Positions 46,725-55,115 of a stretch of DNA of 64,000 nt are shown here, one piece after another. This stretch comes from CAVOAK01 sp963664465 (GTDB lineage Bacteria > Pseudomonadota > Alphaproteobacteria > UBA8366 > CAVOAK01): contig CAXXSU010000004.1 of NCBI GenBank assembly GCA_963664465.2, positions 372,001 to 436,000 on the forward strand. The letters are read 5' to 3'. The position numbers and the translations under genes are program-made. The notes beneath the pieces are model-generated. The model was not told where the DNA came from and did not search any database. It was given only the letters and a program-made list of their open reading frames with translations. The stretch's first letter is position 1. Each line of letters starts with the position of its first letter.

Positions 46725-48319
46725 CAACGAAATTCATCGACGCCACAACCTTGCGATCGACGCTGCTTGACGGGGATGAGATCGCCCTGATCGACGTTCG
46801 CGAGCAGGGCGCGTTCGGTCACGATCACCTGTTGCTGGCGGTTAACATACCGCTCAGCCGGTTTGATTTGGTGATTGCGGATTTTGTCCCCAGGGCATCG
46901 ACGCGCACCGTGCTCTGCGACGCCGACGGCAGACTGACGAAAAGAGCCGCCGCTGTTCTCGACGGGTTGGGCTACGAGGATGTGTCGATATTGGAAGGCG
47001 GGGTTAAGGCATGGCTGGACGCCGGGTACGAGTTGTTCAGCGGCGTCAATGTGCCGTCCAAGGCATTCGGAGAATATGTCGAACACCATTTCGGGACGCC
47101 AAATATCTCTGCCGAGGAGCTCAAGGCGAAAGTCGACGCGGGCGAAGACCTAGTAATTCTCGATAGTCGGCCAATCGAGGAGTTCAAGAATATGAGCATA
47201 CCCGGTGGTATCGATACGCCGGGCGCCGAGCTCGTTCATCGGGTGCGCGCCGTTGTCCCCGATACCAAAACGCTGGTCGTCGTGAACTGTGCCGGACGCA
47301 CGCGGTCAATCATAGGATGCCAGTCACTGGTCAATGCGGGACTCGAAAATCCAGTAGTCGCCCTGAAGAATGGGACAATGGGCTGGCATCTTGCCGGATT
47401 TGAGCTCGATCGGGGTGCCGATCGGGTTGCCGGAGAGGTTTCGGCGTCGGCACTGGATTGGGCGCGGTCGGCCGCCGCGCGGGTGGGCACACGTTTCGGC
47501 GTGCGCTCGATCGATCATAAGACACTCGCCACCTGGCGCGCTGAAGCCAACGATCGAACGCTTTATCTACTCGATGTCCGACTTCCAGAGGAATTCGAGG
47601 CAGGTCACATACCGGGCTCGCGGTCAGCCCCGGGCGGCCAGCTCGTGCAGGCGACAGACCGCTATATTGCAACCCGGCACGCGCGCGTCGTTCTTATCGA
47701 TGATAATGGTGTGCGCGCGACCATGACGGCAAGTTGGCTCGTCCAGTTCGGCTTTGCAGATGCGGTAGTTCTGGATAGCGCCGCCGACGGCGCTGAACTG
47801 GTGAAAGGTCCGCATGTGCCGGTGCTGCCGGAGTTCGATATGGCCAAGGTATCTGCGGTCGAGCCGGCCGATTTGAGCCAGCAGCTCGACGACGGCAAGG
47901 TCGTGGTCGTCGACTTCGCAGATAGTCTAACTTATCGGGCGGGTCATATTCCGACAGCGCGTTGGACTGCAAGGTCCCGCATACATCAGTTGATTGGATT
48001 TCTGCCACCCGCGGAGACCTATGTAGCGACGGCGCCGGACGAGGATCTCGCGCGGCTTGCAGCGTCCGAGATGGTGAAGATGACGAGCACGCCTATTGCC
48101 TATCTCAAGGGCGGAAATGCGGCGTGGAATGATGCCGGACTGGCGCAGACGACTGGTGTCGAGTCCGCAGTTGGTCCGGTCGACGATGTCTATGAACGTC
48201 CCTACGATCGCGAAAAGGGCGTCGAGGAGGCCATGAATATGTACCTCGATTGGGAGATTGAGTTGGTCAATCAAATTGAACGCGATGGGACGTTGAATCT
48301 GCCTCACTTTGCTCCGTGA
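46721..48319 (+). CDS. Four-domain rhodanese (sulfurtransferase) protein
   Basis: 532 residues with four rhodanese modules at about 5-110, 120-235, 265-365 and 375-475, then a helical tail. Active-site loops differ: the first (VLCDADGRLT) and second (VVNCAGRTRSI) keep the catalytic cysteine; the third reads LIDDNGVRAT and the fourth VATAPDEDLA, so they are probably inactive scaffolds. No signal peptide, hence cytoplasmic. It is translationally coupled to the thiol dioxygenase and likely handles persulfide sulfur in the same pathway. The next gene (comF) starts within its stop codon. Confidence 0.9.
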   Translation: MTTKFIDATTLRSTLLDGDEIALIDVREQGAFGHDHLLLAVNIPLSRFDLVIADFVPRASTRTVLCDADGRLTKRAAAVLDGLGYEDVSILEGGVKAWLDAGYELFSGVNVPSKAFGEYVEHHFGTPNISAEELKAKVDAGEDLVILDSRPIEEFKNMSIPGGIDTPGAELVHRVRAVVPDTKTLVVVNCAGRTRSIIGCQSLVNAGLENPVVALKNGTMGWHLAGFELDRGADRVAGEVSASALDWARSAAARVGTRFGVRSIDHKTLATWRAEANDRTLYLLDVRLPEEFEAGHIPGSRSAPGGQLVQATDRYIATRHARVVLIDDNGVRATMTASWLVQFGFADAVVLDSAADGAELVKGPHVPVLPEFDMAKVSAVEPADLSQQLDDGKVVVVDFADSLTYRAGHIPTARWTARSRIHQLIGFLPPAETYVATAPDEDLARLAASEMVKMTSTPIAYLKGGNAAWNDAGLAQTTGVESAVGPVDDVYERPYDREKGVEEAMNMYLDWEIELVNQIERDGTLNLPHFAP

Positions 48320-49065
48320 GGCTTCTTTCGCCCAGGGTAAGGGCGCCGATCCAGTCGATACTCGATGCCGTCTTGCCGCCCCGCTGCCTGGCCTGCGGCG
48401 TGGAGACGGACAGTACCGGTGCACTTTGTTCCGAATGCTGGTCAGAAGTCGATTTTCTGGCGCCCCCTCATTGCGCTTGCTGCGGACTTCCATTCGAATT
48501 CGAAGTATCGCCGGATAGCTTGTGCAGTAGGTGCGTGCGGAGTAGGCCGTCGTTCACACGGGCGCGGGCAGTCTTTCGCTACAACGATGTCAGTCGCGCA
48601 TTGGTCTTGCGCTTCAAGTACGGCGATCGCACTGATGCCGCTCCAGCATTTGGGCACTGGCTTGCGCGGGCGGGTAAGGAACTGCTCAGCGAAGCCGACC
48701 TAGTGGTTCCGGTCCCGCTTCATCGGTTCCGCTTATTTTCGCGGCGCTTCAATCAGTCCGGCTTGCTTGCTCAGGCGATCGGGCGCGAGTCCGAGGCTGC
48801 CGTAGTGGTGGACCTTCTCGTGCGGACGCGGAACACGCGCATGCAAACGGAATTGTCACCGGTCCTGCGCACGAGCAATGTGCGCGGTGCTTTTGCGATC
48901 CGTCCACGCTGGCGCGACCACCTGCGCGGGGCGAGCGTTTTACTCGTGGATGATGTGTTGACGACCGGCGCGACGGTCGAGGAATGCTCGAGAACGCTGC
49001 TGAATGCAGGCGCGACAAGTGTCGATGTCCTCACGCTGGCGCGCGTAGTGCGTAATACCGACTAG
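48316..49065 (+). CDS. comF: ComF-family phosphoribosyltransferase-like protein
   Basis: 249 residues. An N-terminal zinc-finger-like region with cysteine pairs (CLACGVE, CSECW, CACCG, CSRC) is followed by a PRTase domain with PVPLHRFRLFSRRFNQSGLL and the PRPP loop LLVDDVLTTGATVEEC. ComF proteins are linked to DNA uptake in competent bacteria, but many non-competent genomes carry them. GTG start overlapping the rhodanese stop (GTGA). Confidence 0.92.
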   Translation: MRLLSPRVRAPIQSILDAVLPPRCLACGVETDSTGALCSECWSEVDFLAPPHCACCGLPFEFEVSPDSLCSRCVRSRPSFTRARAVFRYNDVSRALVLRFKYGDRTDAAPAFGHWLARAGKELLSEADLVVPVPLHRFRLFSRRFNQSGLLAQAIGRESEAAVVVDLLVRTRNTRMQTELSPVLRTSNVRGAFAIRPRWRDHLRGASVLLVDDVLTTGATVEECSRTLLNAGATSVDVLTLARVVRNTD

Positions 49066-49160
49066 GCGAACAAGATTTCTTGAACGGTCGGCAAAAGGAC
49101 AACGCGAGCGCTATATTCGCGCGCGGGCCCGTTTGCGAAGATCTGTGGAGTTGCCGGTCG

Positions 49161-49433
49161 ATGGCGTATGTCGAGATTTACTCCAGCATGCTGTGCGGTT
49201 TCTGTTACAGCGCGAAACGGTTGCTGAAGTCTAAGCAAGCCGAATTTACGGAGTTTGACGTCACGTTCCATCCATCGCGGAGAAGCGAGATGATGTCCCG
49301 CGCCGGTGGCTACACAAGCGTTCCGCAAGTCTTCATCGATGGCCAGCATGTCGGTGGCTGCCAAGAACTGTACGCCCTGGACGCGGAGGGGAAGCTTGAC
49401 AAGATGCTTGAGGCGGCTGGCCATCTGCAATGA
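49161..49433 (+). CDS. grxC: Glutaredoxin 3-type thiol oxidoreductase
   Basis: 90 residues. The redox site is CGFC (most GrxC proteins have CPYC), with the cis-proline in TSVPQVFI and the glutathione-binding GGCQEL. The start at ATG 49161 gives MAYVEIYSSMLCGFC; a longer frame to 49080 lacks similarity. It lies 95 bp after comF. The dithiol site suggests reduction of disulfides or glutathionylated proteins. Confidence 0.93.
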   Translation: MAYVEIYSSMLCGFCYSAKRLLKSKQAEFTEFDVTFHPSRRSEMMSRAGGYTSVPQVFIDGQHVGGCQELYALDAEGKLDKMLEAAGHLQ

Positions 49434-49514
49434 TCCCGATGCCGCGATGCTGGCACCGTAGCTCAAAATGTGCGAATTCTTGTAAGTGGCCAGAAATTTT
49501 TTAAATATGTGAAC

Positions 49515-49943
49515 ATGATTGTCTTTAATCTCCGTTGTGCAAACGACCACGTGTTCGAAGCGTGGTTCAACAGCAGCGACACTTACGAGAAACAATTGGC
49601 GTCAGAGGGCGTAATTTGTCCGCAATGCGGCGATTCAAGCGTCGTCAAGGCGCCGATGGCGCCCAACGTCGCTACAGGCACCTCTCGCGAAATGGATGGG
49701 AGCACAGCCGAGTCTGAAGCTGCATGCCAAGGGCGCGAGGCGCTTATAAAGCTACGCAGCGAAGTCGAAGCAACTTGCAGTTATGTCGGCGACAAGTTCG
49801 CTGATGAAGCGCGCAAGATTCACTACGGTGAAACCGATAGCGCCAATATTTACGGCGAGGCGACAACGTCAGAAGAAATTGAATTGCGTGAAGAGGGCGT
49901 TGCTTTCGGCCGAATTCCTTGGCTGCCGCGGTCAGACAGCTAG
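49515..49943 (+). CDS. DUF1178-family protein
   Basis: 142 residues. The start MIVFNLRCANDHVFEAWF and CPQCGDSSV form a small zinc-ribbon-like N-terminal part (Cys at LRC and CPQC), typical of DUF1178. The C-terminus has DEARKIHYGE and ends GRIPWLPRSDS, also conserved. Function unknown. It follows grxC by 81 bp in many alphaproteobacteria, as here. It converges on ubiG with about 95 bp of unassigned sequence between. Confidence 0.88.
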   Translation: MIVFNLRCANDHVFEAWFNSSDTYEKQLASEGVICPQCGDSSVVKAPMAPNVATGTSREMDGSTAESEAACQGREALIKLRSEVEATCSYVGDKFADEARKIHYGETDSANIYGEATTSEEIELREEGVAFGRIPWLPRSDS

Positions 49944-50039
49944 CCAGATTTCAATACCCATCTGTTGATTTCTTAGGTCACCTGTGGACACGAACATGCC
50001 GTGCAGCAGGCGGAACGATGCTGCGCCGGCTATGCGCGA

Positions 50040-50816
50040 TTAGTCGTTGCGAAACGCGAGCGCCATATAGTTTACGTCAAGATCGTCGGGTGAAATGTTC
50101 CAGCGGTCGGCGACCGGACTGTAGGTAACGCCGGCAAGTTTTTCGAGAGTGAGTCCGGCGCTGCGCAGGATACCGGCAAGTTCTGATGGACGAATAAAGC
50201 GACGCCAGTCGTGGGTTCCGCGCGGAATCCAGCCAAGCAGGTATTCGGCGCCAATCACGGCGAGCGCGTATGCTTTTAGCGTGCGATTCAGCGTTGCCGC
50301 CACCATCATGCCTTCCGGCGCTACCAGACGCGCGGCCGAGCGCAGGAATTCTGCCGCGTCGGTGACGTGCTCAACGACTTCGAGATTCAACACAATGTCG
50401 AATGACTTCCCTTCCTCAGCCATATCGTCTACGTCCGTCTGGAGATAGTTAATATCAAGGCCCATCTGCGTCGCGTGGCGGTTCGCCACGCGAATCGCCT
50501 CGGCGCTCGCATCGATTGCCGTGACACGTGCGCCAAGTCTCGTCAGGGGTTCGGCAATCAATCCGCCACCACAACCAATGTCCAGGACCGAAAGTCCGGC
50601 GAGGGTGCGATCGGCATCAGCCGAGCGGTCGAATCGCGCGCAAGCCTCATCACGAATGAATGTAAGGCGGGCCGGATTCAAGCGATGCAGCGCCCTGAAT
50701 TTACCTCGCGGATTCCACCATTCTTCAGCGAGTGCGGCAAACTTGTTCACCTCGGCCCGGTCAACTGTGTTGGTTTTTTTCCCAACCGTCGACTTTGCCT
50801 TCGCAGTTTTGCTCAT
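50040..50816 (-). CDS. ubiG: Ubiquinone biosynthesis O-methyltransferase
   Basis: Performs both O-methylations in ubiquinone synthesis. 258 residues: EVNKFAALAEEWWNPRGKFR, motif I VLDIGCGGGLIAEPLTRLG, LNLEVVEHVTDAAEFL, and the C-terminal GTHDWRRFIRPSEL and DLDVNYMALAF. All are characteristic of UbiG. The ATG sits at the edge of a 14-bp tandem duplication that repeats its upstream leader. Divergent from lysC, as in many alphaproteobacteria. Confidence 0.96.
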   Translation of the reverse strand: MSKTAKAKSTVGKKTNTVDRAEVNKFAALAEEWWNPRGKFRALHRLNPARLTFIRDEACARFDRSADADRTLAGLSVLDIGCGGGLIAEPLTRLGARVTAIDASAEAIRVANRHATQMGLDINYLQTDVDDMAEEGKSFDIVLNLEVVEHVTDAAEFLRSAARLVAPEGMMVAATLNRTLKAYALAVIGAEYLLGWIPRGTHDWRRFIRPSELAGILRSAGLTLEKLAGVTYSPVADRWNISPDDLDVNYMALAFRND

Positions 50817-50843
50817 AGTCGATCTCTAATAGTCGATCTCTAA
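50816..50843. repeat. Two 14-bp tandem copies upstream of ubiG
   Basis: TAGTCGATCTCTAA is repeated twice in a row. On the ubiG strand each copy carries AGAGAT, so the weak ribosome-site region is present twice. Confidence 0.85.
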
Positions 50844-50966
50844 ACGCTCCGCCCGAGCCCCCACTTGCGGGCCAATTGGCTTTGAGAGTATGGATACGCC
50901 ACCACCGATGGGCAACCTCCGCGGTGGGCCAACCCCGGACTTTGGATTAGGCGGGAACTCGAACCG

Positions 50967-52187
50967 ATGGCGCGTATCGTGCAAAAGTTCGGCGGCACAT
51001 CCGTGGCCGACGTGGAGCGCATTGGTAAGGCCGCTCTCAGGGTCAAGTCGGAAATTGAACGCGGCAACGATGTCGCGGTCGTGGTCTCCGCGATGTCCGG
51101 CGTAACAAATCAACTGATAGAATATGTTCGGCAGACAAGCCAATTGCACGACACGCGCGAGTATGACGTCGCGGTGTCGGCCGGTGAGCAGGTTACCGCC
51201 GCTTTGATGGCGCTTGCCCTCAATGAACTTGGCGTGCCGGCCCGGTCGTGGCTCGGATGGCAGTTACCCATTTCGACCGACGACGTCCATGGAAACGCGT
51301 CAATCAAGGATATCTCCACGCCTGAAATCGTGCGCCGCTTTGCCGAGGGTCAGGTGCCGGTTTTGGCGGGATTCCAGGGTGTATCGCCGGACAATCGTAT
51401 TACGACGATAGGTCGAGGTGGATCCGATACGAGTGCCGTCGCGTTAGCCGCAGCCTTGAATGCCGATCGATGCGACATCTTTACCGATGTTGATGGCGTG
51501 TACACAACTGATCCACGCATCGTTGCGAGTGCCCGTAAGCTCGAGAAGATTACCTACGAGGAAATGCTCGAGATGGCGTCTCAGGGCGCTAAGGTTTTGC
51601 AGACCCGATCGGTGGTGCTGGCGATGCGTGGCGGCGTTCGGCTCCAGGTATTGTCGACATTCAGCGAAGCATCCGGCACTTTGGTCGTAGAAGAGGACGA
51701 GATCGTGGAACAGCGAGTTGTCAGCGGAATTGCATACAGTCGCGACGAGGCGAAGATTACGTTGCTTCAGGTCGACGATCAGCCAGGGGTAGCCGCGGCC
51801 ATTTTCGGACCGTTGGCCGATGCCGGCATTAATGTAGATATGATCGTGCAGAATATTTCAGCCGACGGACGCAAGACCGATATTACGTTTACGGTTGGGC
51901 GTGCGGACATGGCACGAACAGTGAAGATGCTCGACGAAATTCGTGGCGCAGTAACTTATGCCGCGGTATCGCCCGATCCAAATGTCGTAAAGATTTCGGT
52001 GATTGGCGTTGGCATGCGCACGCATACAGGCGTCGCAAAGACCATGTTCCAGACCCTGGCGGACGAAGGCATAAACATTCAACTGATTTCGACGTCGGAG
52101 ATTAAAATCAGCATCTTAATCGACGAAAAATACACAGAACTCGCGGTGCGTGCTCTGCATGCCTCTTACGATCTGGACGACGTCTGA
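50967..52187 (+). CDS. lysC: Aspartokinase
   Basis: The first step of the aspartate family (Lys, Thr, Met, diaminopimelate). 406 residues. The kinase domain starts MARIVQKFGGTSVADVERI and has TIGRGGSDTSAVALAAAL and DVDGVYTTDPRIV. Two ACT domains follow (about 265-330 and 345-405: VDMIVQNISADGRKTDITF, INIQLISTSEIKISILI) that provide feedback control by end-product amino acids. Length and layout match the alpha2-beta2 type, which may also contain an internal beta start. The 269 bp downstream hold no gene I can support. Confidence 0.97.
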   Translation: MARIVQKFGGTSVADVERIGKAALRVKSEIERGNDVAVVVSAMSGVTNQLIEYVRQTSQLHDTREYDVAVSAGEQVTAALMALALNELGVPARSWLGWQLPISTDDVHGNASIKDISTPEIVRRFAEGQVPVLAGFQGVSPDNRITTIGRGGSDTSAVALAAALNADRCDIFTDVDGVYTTDPRIVASARKLEKITYEEMLEMASQGAKVLQTRSVVLAMRGGVRLQVLSTFSEASGTLVVEEDEIVEQRVVSGIAYSRDEAKITLLQVDDQPGVAAAIFGPLADAGINVDMIVQNISADGRKTDITFTVGRADMARTVKMLDEIRGAVTYAAVSPDPNVVKISVIGVGMRTHTGVAKTMFQTLADEGINIQLISTSEIKISILIDEKYTELAVRALHASYDLDDV

Positions 52188-52456
52188 CCCAGAATTCGAA
52201 TTGGCAGACATATCGTTGCCCCGGCGGCAGGTCGTATGAAATCTTCGCTGAACTGCAAATATCAGGCTGTGGTACCCGCAAATTTTGCTCGATATTGAGT
52301 CTTTTACGGTGCTATGGCATTCTGCGATTGCCGTTCAATTTGCTTGCTCTCGGAAGATTACAGGCGAACGTAATTTCGCGCTGTATGTGCGCTTTGTCCG
52401 CGGTCATAACGGTGGACAATGGCGTTGGGTGAATTATTGCTTGGTGGGCCCGCGCA

Positions 52457-53695
52457 ATGGCGAAACAGATTTGGAAAATCAGGAAAGCCGATAAAACGGT
52501 CGGAACAGAGTCCGACGTCGTGCAAATTGCCCGCGATGCAACCGGTCCGACGACGACCGGTGGGCTGTTGCGCGCGACGCGCGAGGCATTCGGCTTCGAC
52601 CTCCGCAATGTCGCGGAGGTCCTACGAATCCGGTATCCTTATTTGGATGCGATCGAGGAGGATCGCTTTGACGAGCTGCCTGGCGCCACATATGCGGTGG
52701 GATTTGTGCGCGCCTACGCGCAGCATCTTGGATTGGATGGCGCGGAAGTCGTCCTGCGTTTCCGGCGTGAAACGGAGGCAGCAAATGAAAAGCCAAAGCT
52801 CATATTTCCGGCGCCATTGGTCGAGGCCAAGGTTCCAGGCGGAGCTGTATTGTTGATCGCCGTCTTCCTCGTGGTCATGGTCTACAGTTCATGGATCTAT
52901 GTGTCTTCGCAGGGCGGCACACTCGGCAGCATAGTTCCAGAGCTGCAGCGACGGGTCGCGGTATTGATGGGTGACAAGAGTGCAAATCGGCCCCTGCCGC
53001 CGATAGCGGCACCACTTCAGAAGAGTGTGCAGACCACTGTCGCGGAGCCGGCGAGTAGCGAGATTGCTAGCGTGCCTACTGAAATTGCCGATCAAGCGCC
53101 CCTGGCGGCTGCGACGGCGAATGTAGAGCAAGCCGCCGAACCGATTGTAACGGATGCCGACAATGCGGAATTGGCGGCTGGCGCGGGCGACTTTACGTCG
53201 ACGACGAATTCGACAGATACGACAGATACGACAGATACGACGGATACGACAGATACGACGGATGCAACGGATACGGCGGTCAGTCCGGCAGTTTTGAGCA
53301 GCGATGTTGGATCTTTGGCTGCTCTCGGGGCGGCGACTGAGGCTGCCGAGCTGCCGACACTTCCGCTGGATCAACCAGTAGATCCGGTGCGCGAACCGGT
53401 TGTTTACGGCGTGGAGAACGCGGATGTTCGCATCGTAATCCTGGCGACGAGCGACAGCTGGGTTGAGATTAAGGACGTTGACGATACGTTGTTGTTAACC
53501 CGCGTTATGCGAACAGGTGACTCGTATCGTGTGCCGGATCGCTTGGGTCTGACGCTGATGACAGGGAACGCCGGCGCGCTCCAATTCGACGTAGACGGCG
53601 TAACTGTTGAAAAAATTGGGCCCAACGGCGCGGTCCGCCGGGATGTCAAGTTGGTCCCCGAATTGCTCAAAAGCAACACAGCACACAATCCTTAG
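52457..53695 (+). CDS. RodZ-like membrane protein with N-terminal HTH and C-terminal DUF4115
   Basis: 412 residues. A helix-turn-helix of the RodZ type (about 33-105: GGLLRATREAFGFDLRNVAE, RIRYPYLDAIEEDRFDELPG) is followed by one membrane helix (about 129-149), a long periplasmic Ala/Thr/Asp-rich linker, and a beta-rich DUF4115 domain at the end (VRIVILATSDSWVEIKD). RodZ links MreB to the cell-wall machinery. The linker contains a 9-bp tandem repeat coding Asp-Thr-Thr. It lies upstream of hisS; ispG, often found between them in relatives, is absent. Confidence 0.87.
   Translation: MAKQIWKIRKADKTVGTESDVVQIARDATGPTTTGGLLRATREAFGFDLRNVAEVLRIRYPYLDAIEEDRFDELPGATYAVGFVRAYAQHLGLDGAEVVLRFRRETEAANEKPKLIFPAPLVEAKVPGGAVLLIAVFLVVMVYSSWIYVSSQGGTLGSIVPELQRRVAVLMGDKSANRPLPPIAAPLQKSVQTTVAEPASSEIASVPTEIADQAPLAAATANVEQAAEPIVTDADNAELAAGAGDFTSTTNSTDTTDTTDTTDTTDTTDATDTAVSPAVLSSDVGSLAALGAATEAAELPTLPLDQPVDPVREPVVYGVENADVRIVILATSDSWVEIKDVDDTLLLTRVMRTGDSYRVPDRLGLTLMTGNAGALQFDVDGVTVEKIGPNGAVRRDVKLVPELLKSNTAHNP
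53212..53274. repeat. Seven 9-bp tandem repeats inside the RodZ-like gene
   Basis: Units of GACAGATAC and close variants (GACGGATAC, GACGGATGC, AACGGATAC) occur seven times. They code a Thr-Asp-Thr run in the periplasmic linker. The unit length keeps frame, so copy-number change would alter linker length without breaking the gene. Confidence 0.9.
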
Positions 53696-53741
53696 CGGAA
53701 CTAAATAATCCGCCAACGCGGGTAACTCATGCCATGCTTAT

Positions 53742-53760
53742 GGCGGACAGTTGTTCCGCC
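53742..53760. other. Small hairpin between the RodZ-like gene and hisS
   Basis: GGCGGA and TCCGCC pair around a 7-nt loop. No U-tract follows, so it is not a typical terminator. It lies in the 173-bp gap before hisS; a role is not shown. Confidence 0.3.
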
Positions 53761-53868
53761 TGATTCGCGTGCGCTGTATAACGGCCCGTCGGGCCAACGC
53801 AGCTCGATGTCTATGAGTACAGGCGGTCGCATGTCGCGGTCGCTGGTCACTAAGTTAGGGGAATTGGA

Positions 53869-55107
53869 GTGCTACAGCCAGTTCGTGGGACTCATGATGT
53901 TTTGCCGGAAGAGATGCGGGCGCAACGCCACGTATCGGACACCGCACGCGATATCGCCGAACGGTACGGGTTCGACGAGATGGCCACGCCGATCTTCGAG
54001 TTCTCCAGCGTGTTCGAGCGGACGCTCGGCGAGGCGTCCGACATCGTCTCCAAGGAAATGTACAGTTTTGTCGACCAGGGAGGCGACGAGCTCACCCTGC
54101 GGCCCGAGAATACAGCCGGTGTTGCGCGTTGCTTCATTTCTCAGGGGCTGGCCCAGCAAGCTCCAATTAAGTTCTTCTGCAGCGGGCCGATGTTCCGTCA
54201 CGAACGGCCGCAAAAGGGCCGGTTGCGGCAATTCCATCAGATCGATGTGGAATATATTGGCGTCGCAAGCCCGCTGGCCGATATCGAGGTTATCGCCGTT
54301 GGCCACCACATTATCGACGTACTTGGAATCCGTGATCATACCGTCTTGGAGCTAAATACGCTGGGCGACGAGGCAAGCCGAACACAGTATCGCGAAGCCC
54401 TGGTCACCTATTTCAGAGATTACTTGGACGATCTATCGGAGGATAGTCGTCGGCGCTTGGAACGAAATCCGTTGCGCATACTCGATTCCAAGGATCGCGG
54501 AGACCGGCGCATCGTCGCGAATGCACCGGATTACAGCGATTACCTGAACGCGGAGAGCAGTGATTTTTTTGCAGGCGTTTTGGCGGGATTGGATCAGTTG
54601 TCGATCAAGTATGAAATCAATTCGCGGCTCGTCCGGGGACTGGATTATTATTGTCACACAGCCTTTGAATTCACGACGACGCGCCTTGGTGCGCAGGGTG
54701 CAGTTCTTGCAGGCGGGCGCTATGACGGCTTGATCGAAACGCTCGGTGGGCCGCCGACGCCGGGCGTCGGCTGGGCGGCGGGCATCGAGCGTTTGGCAAT
54801 GCTTTCGCAAGGTGCGCCGGAAGCACGTCGGCCGATTGCCATAATCCCAATCGGCGAGCTTGCCGAGGGTCCGGCGCTTAAGCTCGCAATGGAGCTTCGG
54901 CGCGCGGGCTACCGAGTTGATCTTGGCGATAGCGGAAACCTCCGCAAACGAATGCGCCGCGCAAACAAAATCAATGCGGTTGCTGCTATCCTTCTCGGCG
55001 AAGACGAGTTGCAGAAAGGGGTGGTTACGGTCCGTGATATGGAAACGGGTGATCAGGAATCTAGCGCCACGGATTCGCTGGTCGCGCAGCTGTCTCGATA
55101 TATGTAG
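53869..55107 (+). CDS. hisS: Histidyl-tRNA synthetase
   Basis: Class II synthetase, 412 residues. Starts (GTG) MLQPVRGTHDVLPEEM. Motif 2 is FRHERPQKGRLRQFHQ, the histidine-binding loop LVRGLDYYCHTAFEF and motif 3 WAAGIERLAML. The C-terminal anticodon domain (about 320-412) includes DLGDSGNLRKRMRRANK. It is followed after 8 bp by hemA, so both are likely in one operon. Confidence 0.95.
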   Translation: MLQPVRGTHDVLPEEMRAQRHVSDTARDIAERYGFDEMATPIFEFSSVFERTLGEASDIVSKEMYSFVDQGGDELTLRPENTAGVARCFISQGLAQQAPIKFFCSGPMFRHERPQKGRLRQFHQIDVEYIGVASPLADIEVIAVGHHIIDVLGIRDHTVLELNTLGDEASRTQYREALVTYFRDYLDDLSEDSRRRLERNPLRILDSKDRGDRRIVANAPDYSDYLNAESSDFFAGVLAGLDQLSIKYEINSRLVRGLDYYCHTAFEFTTTRLGAQGAVLAGGRYDGLIETLGGPPTPGVGWAAGIERLAMLSQGAPEARRPIAIIPIGELAEGPALKLAMELRRAGYRVDLGDSGNLRKRMRRANKINAVAAILLGEDELQKGVVTVRDMETGDQESSATDSLVAQLSRYM

Positions 55108-55115
55108 CTGAACAG

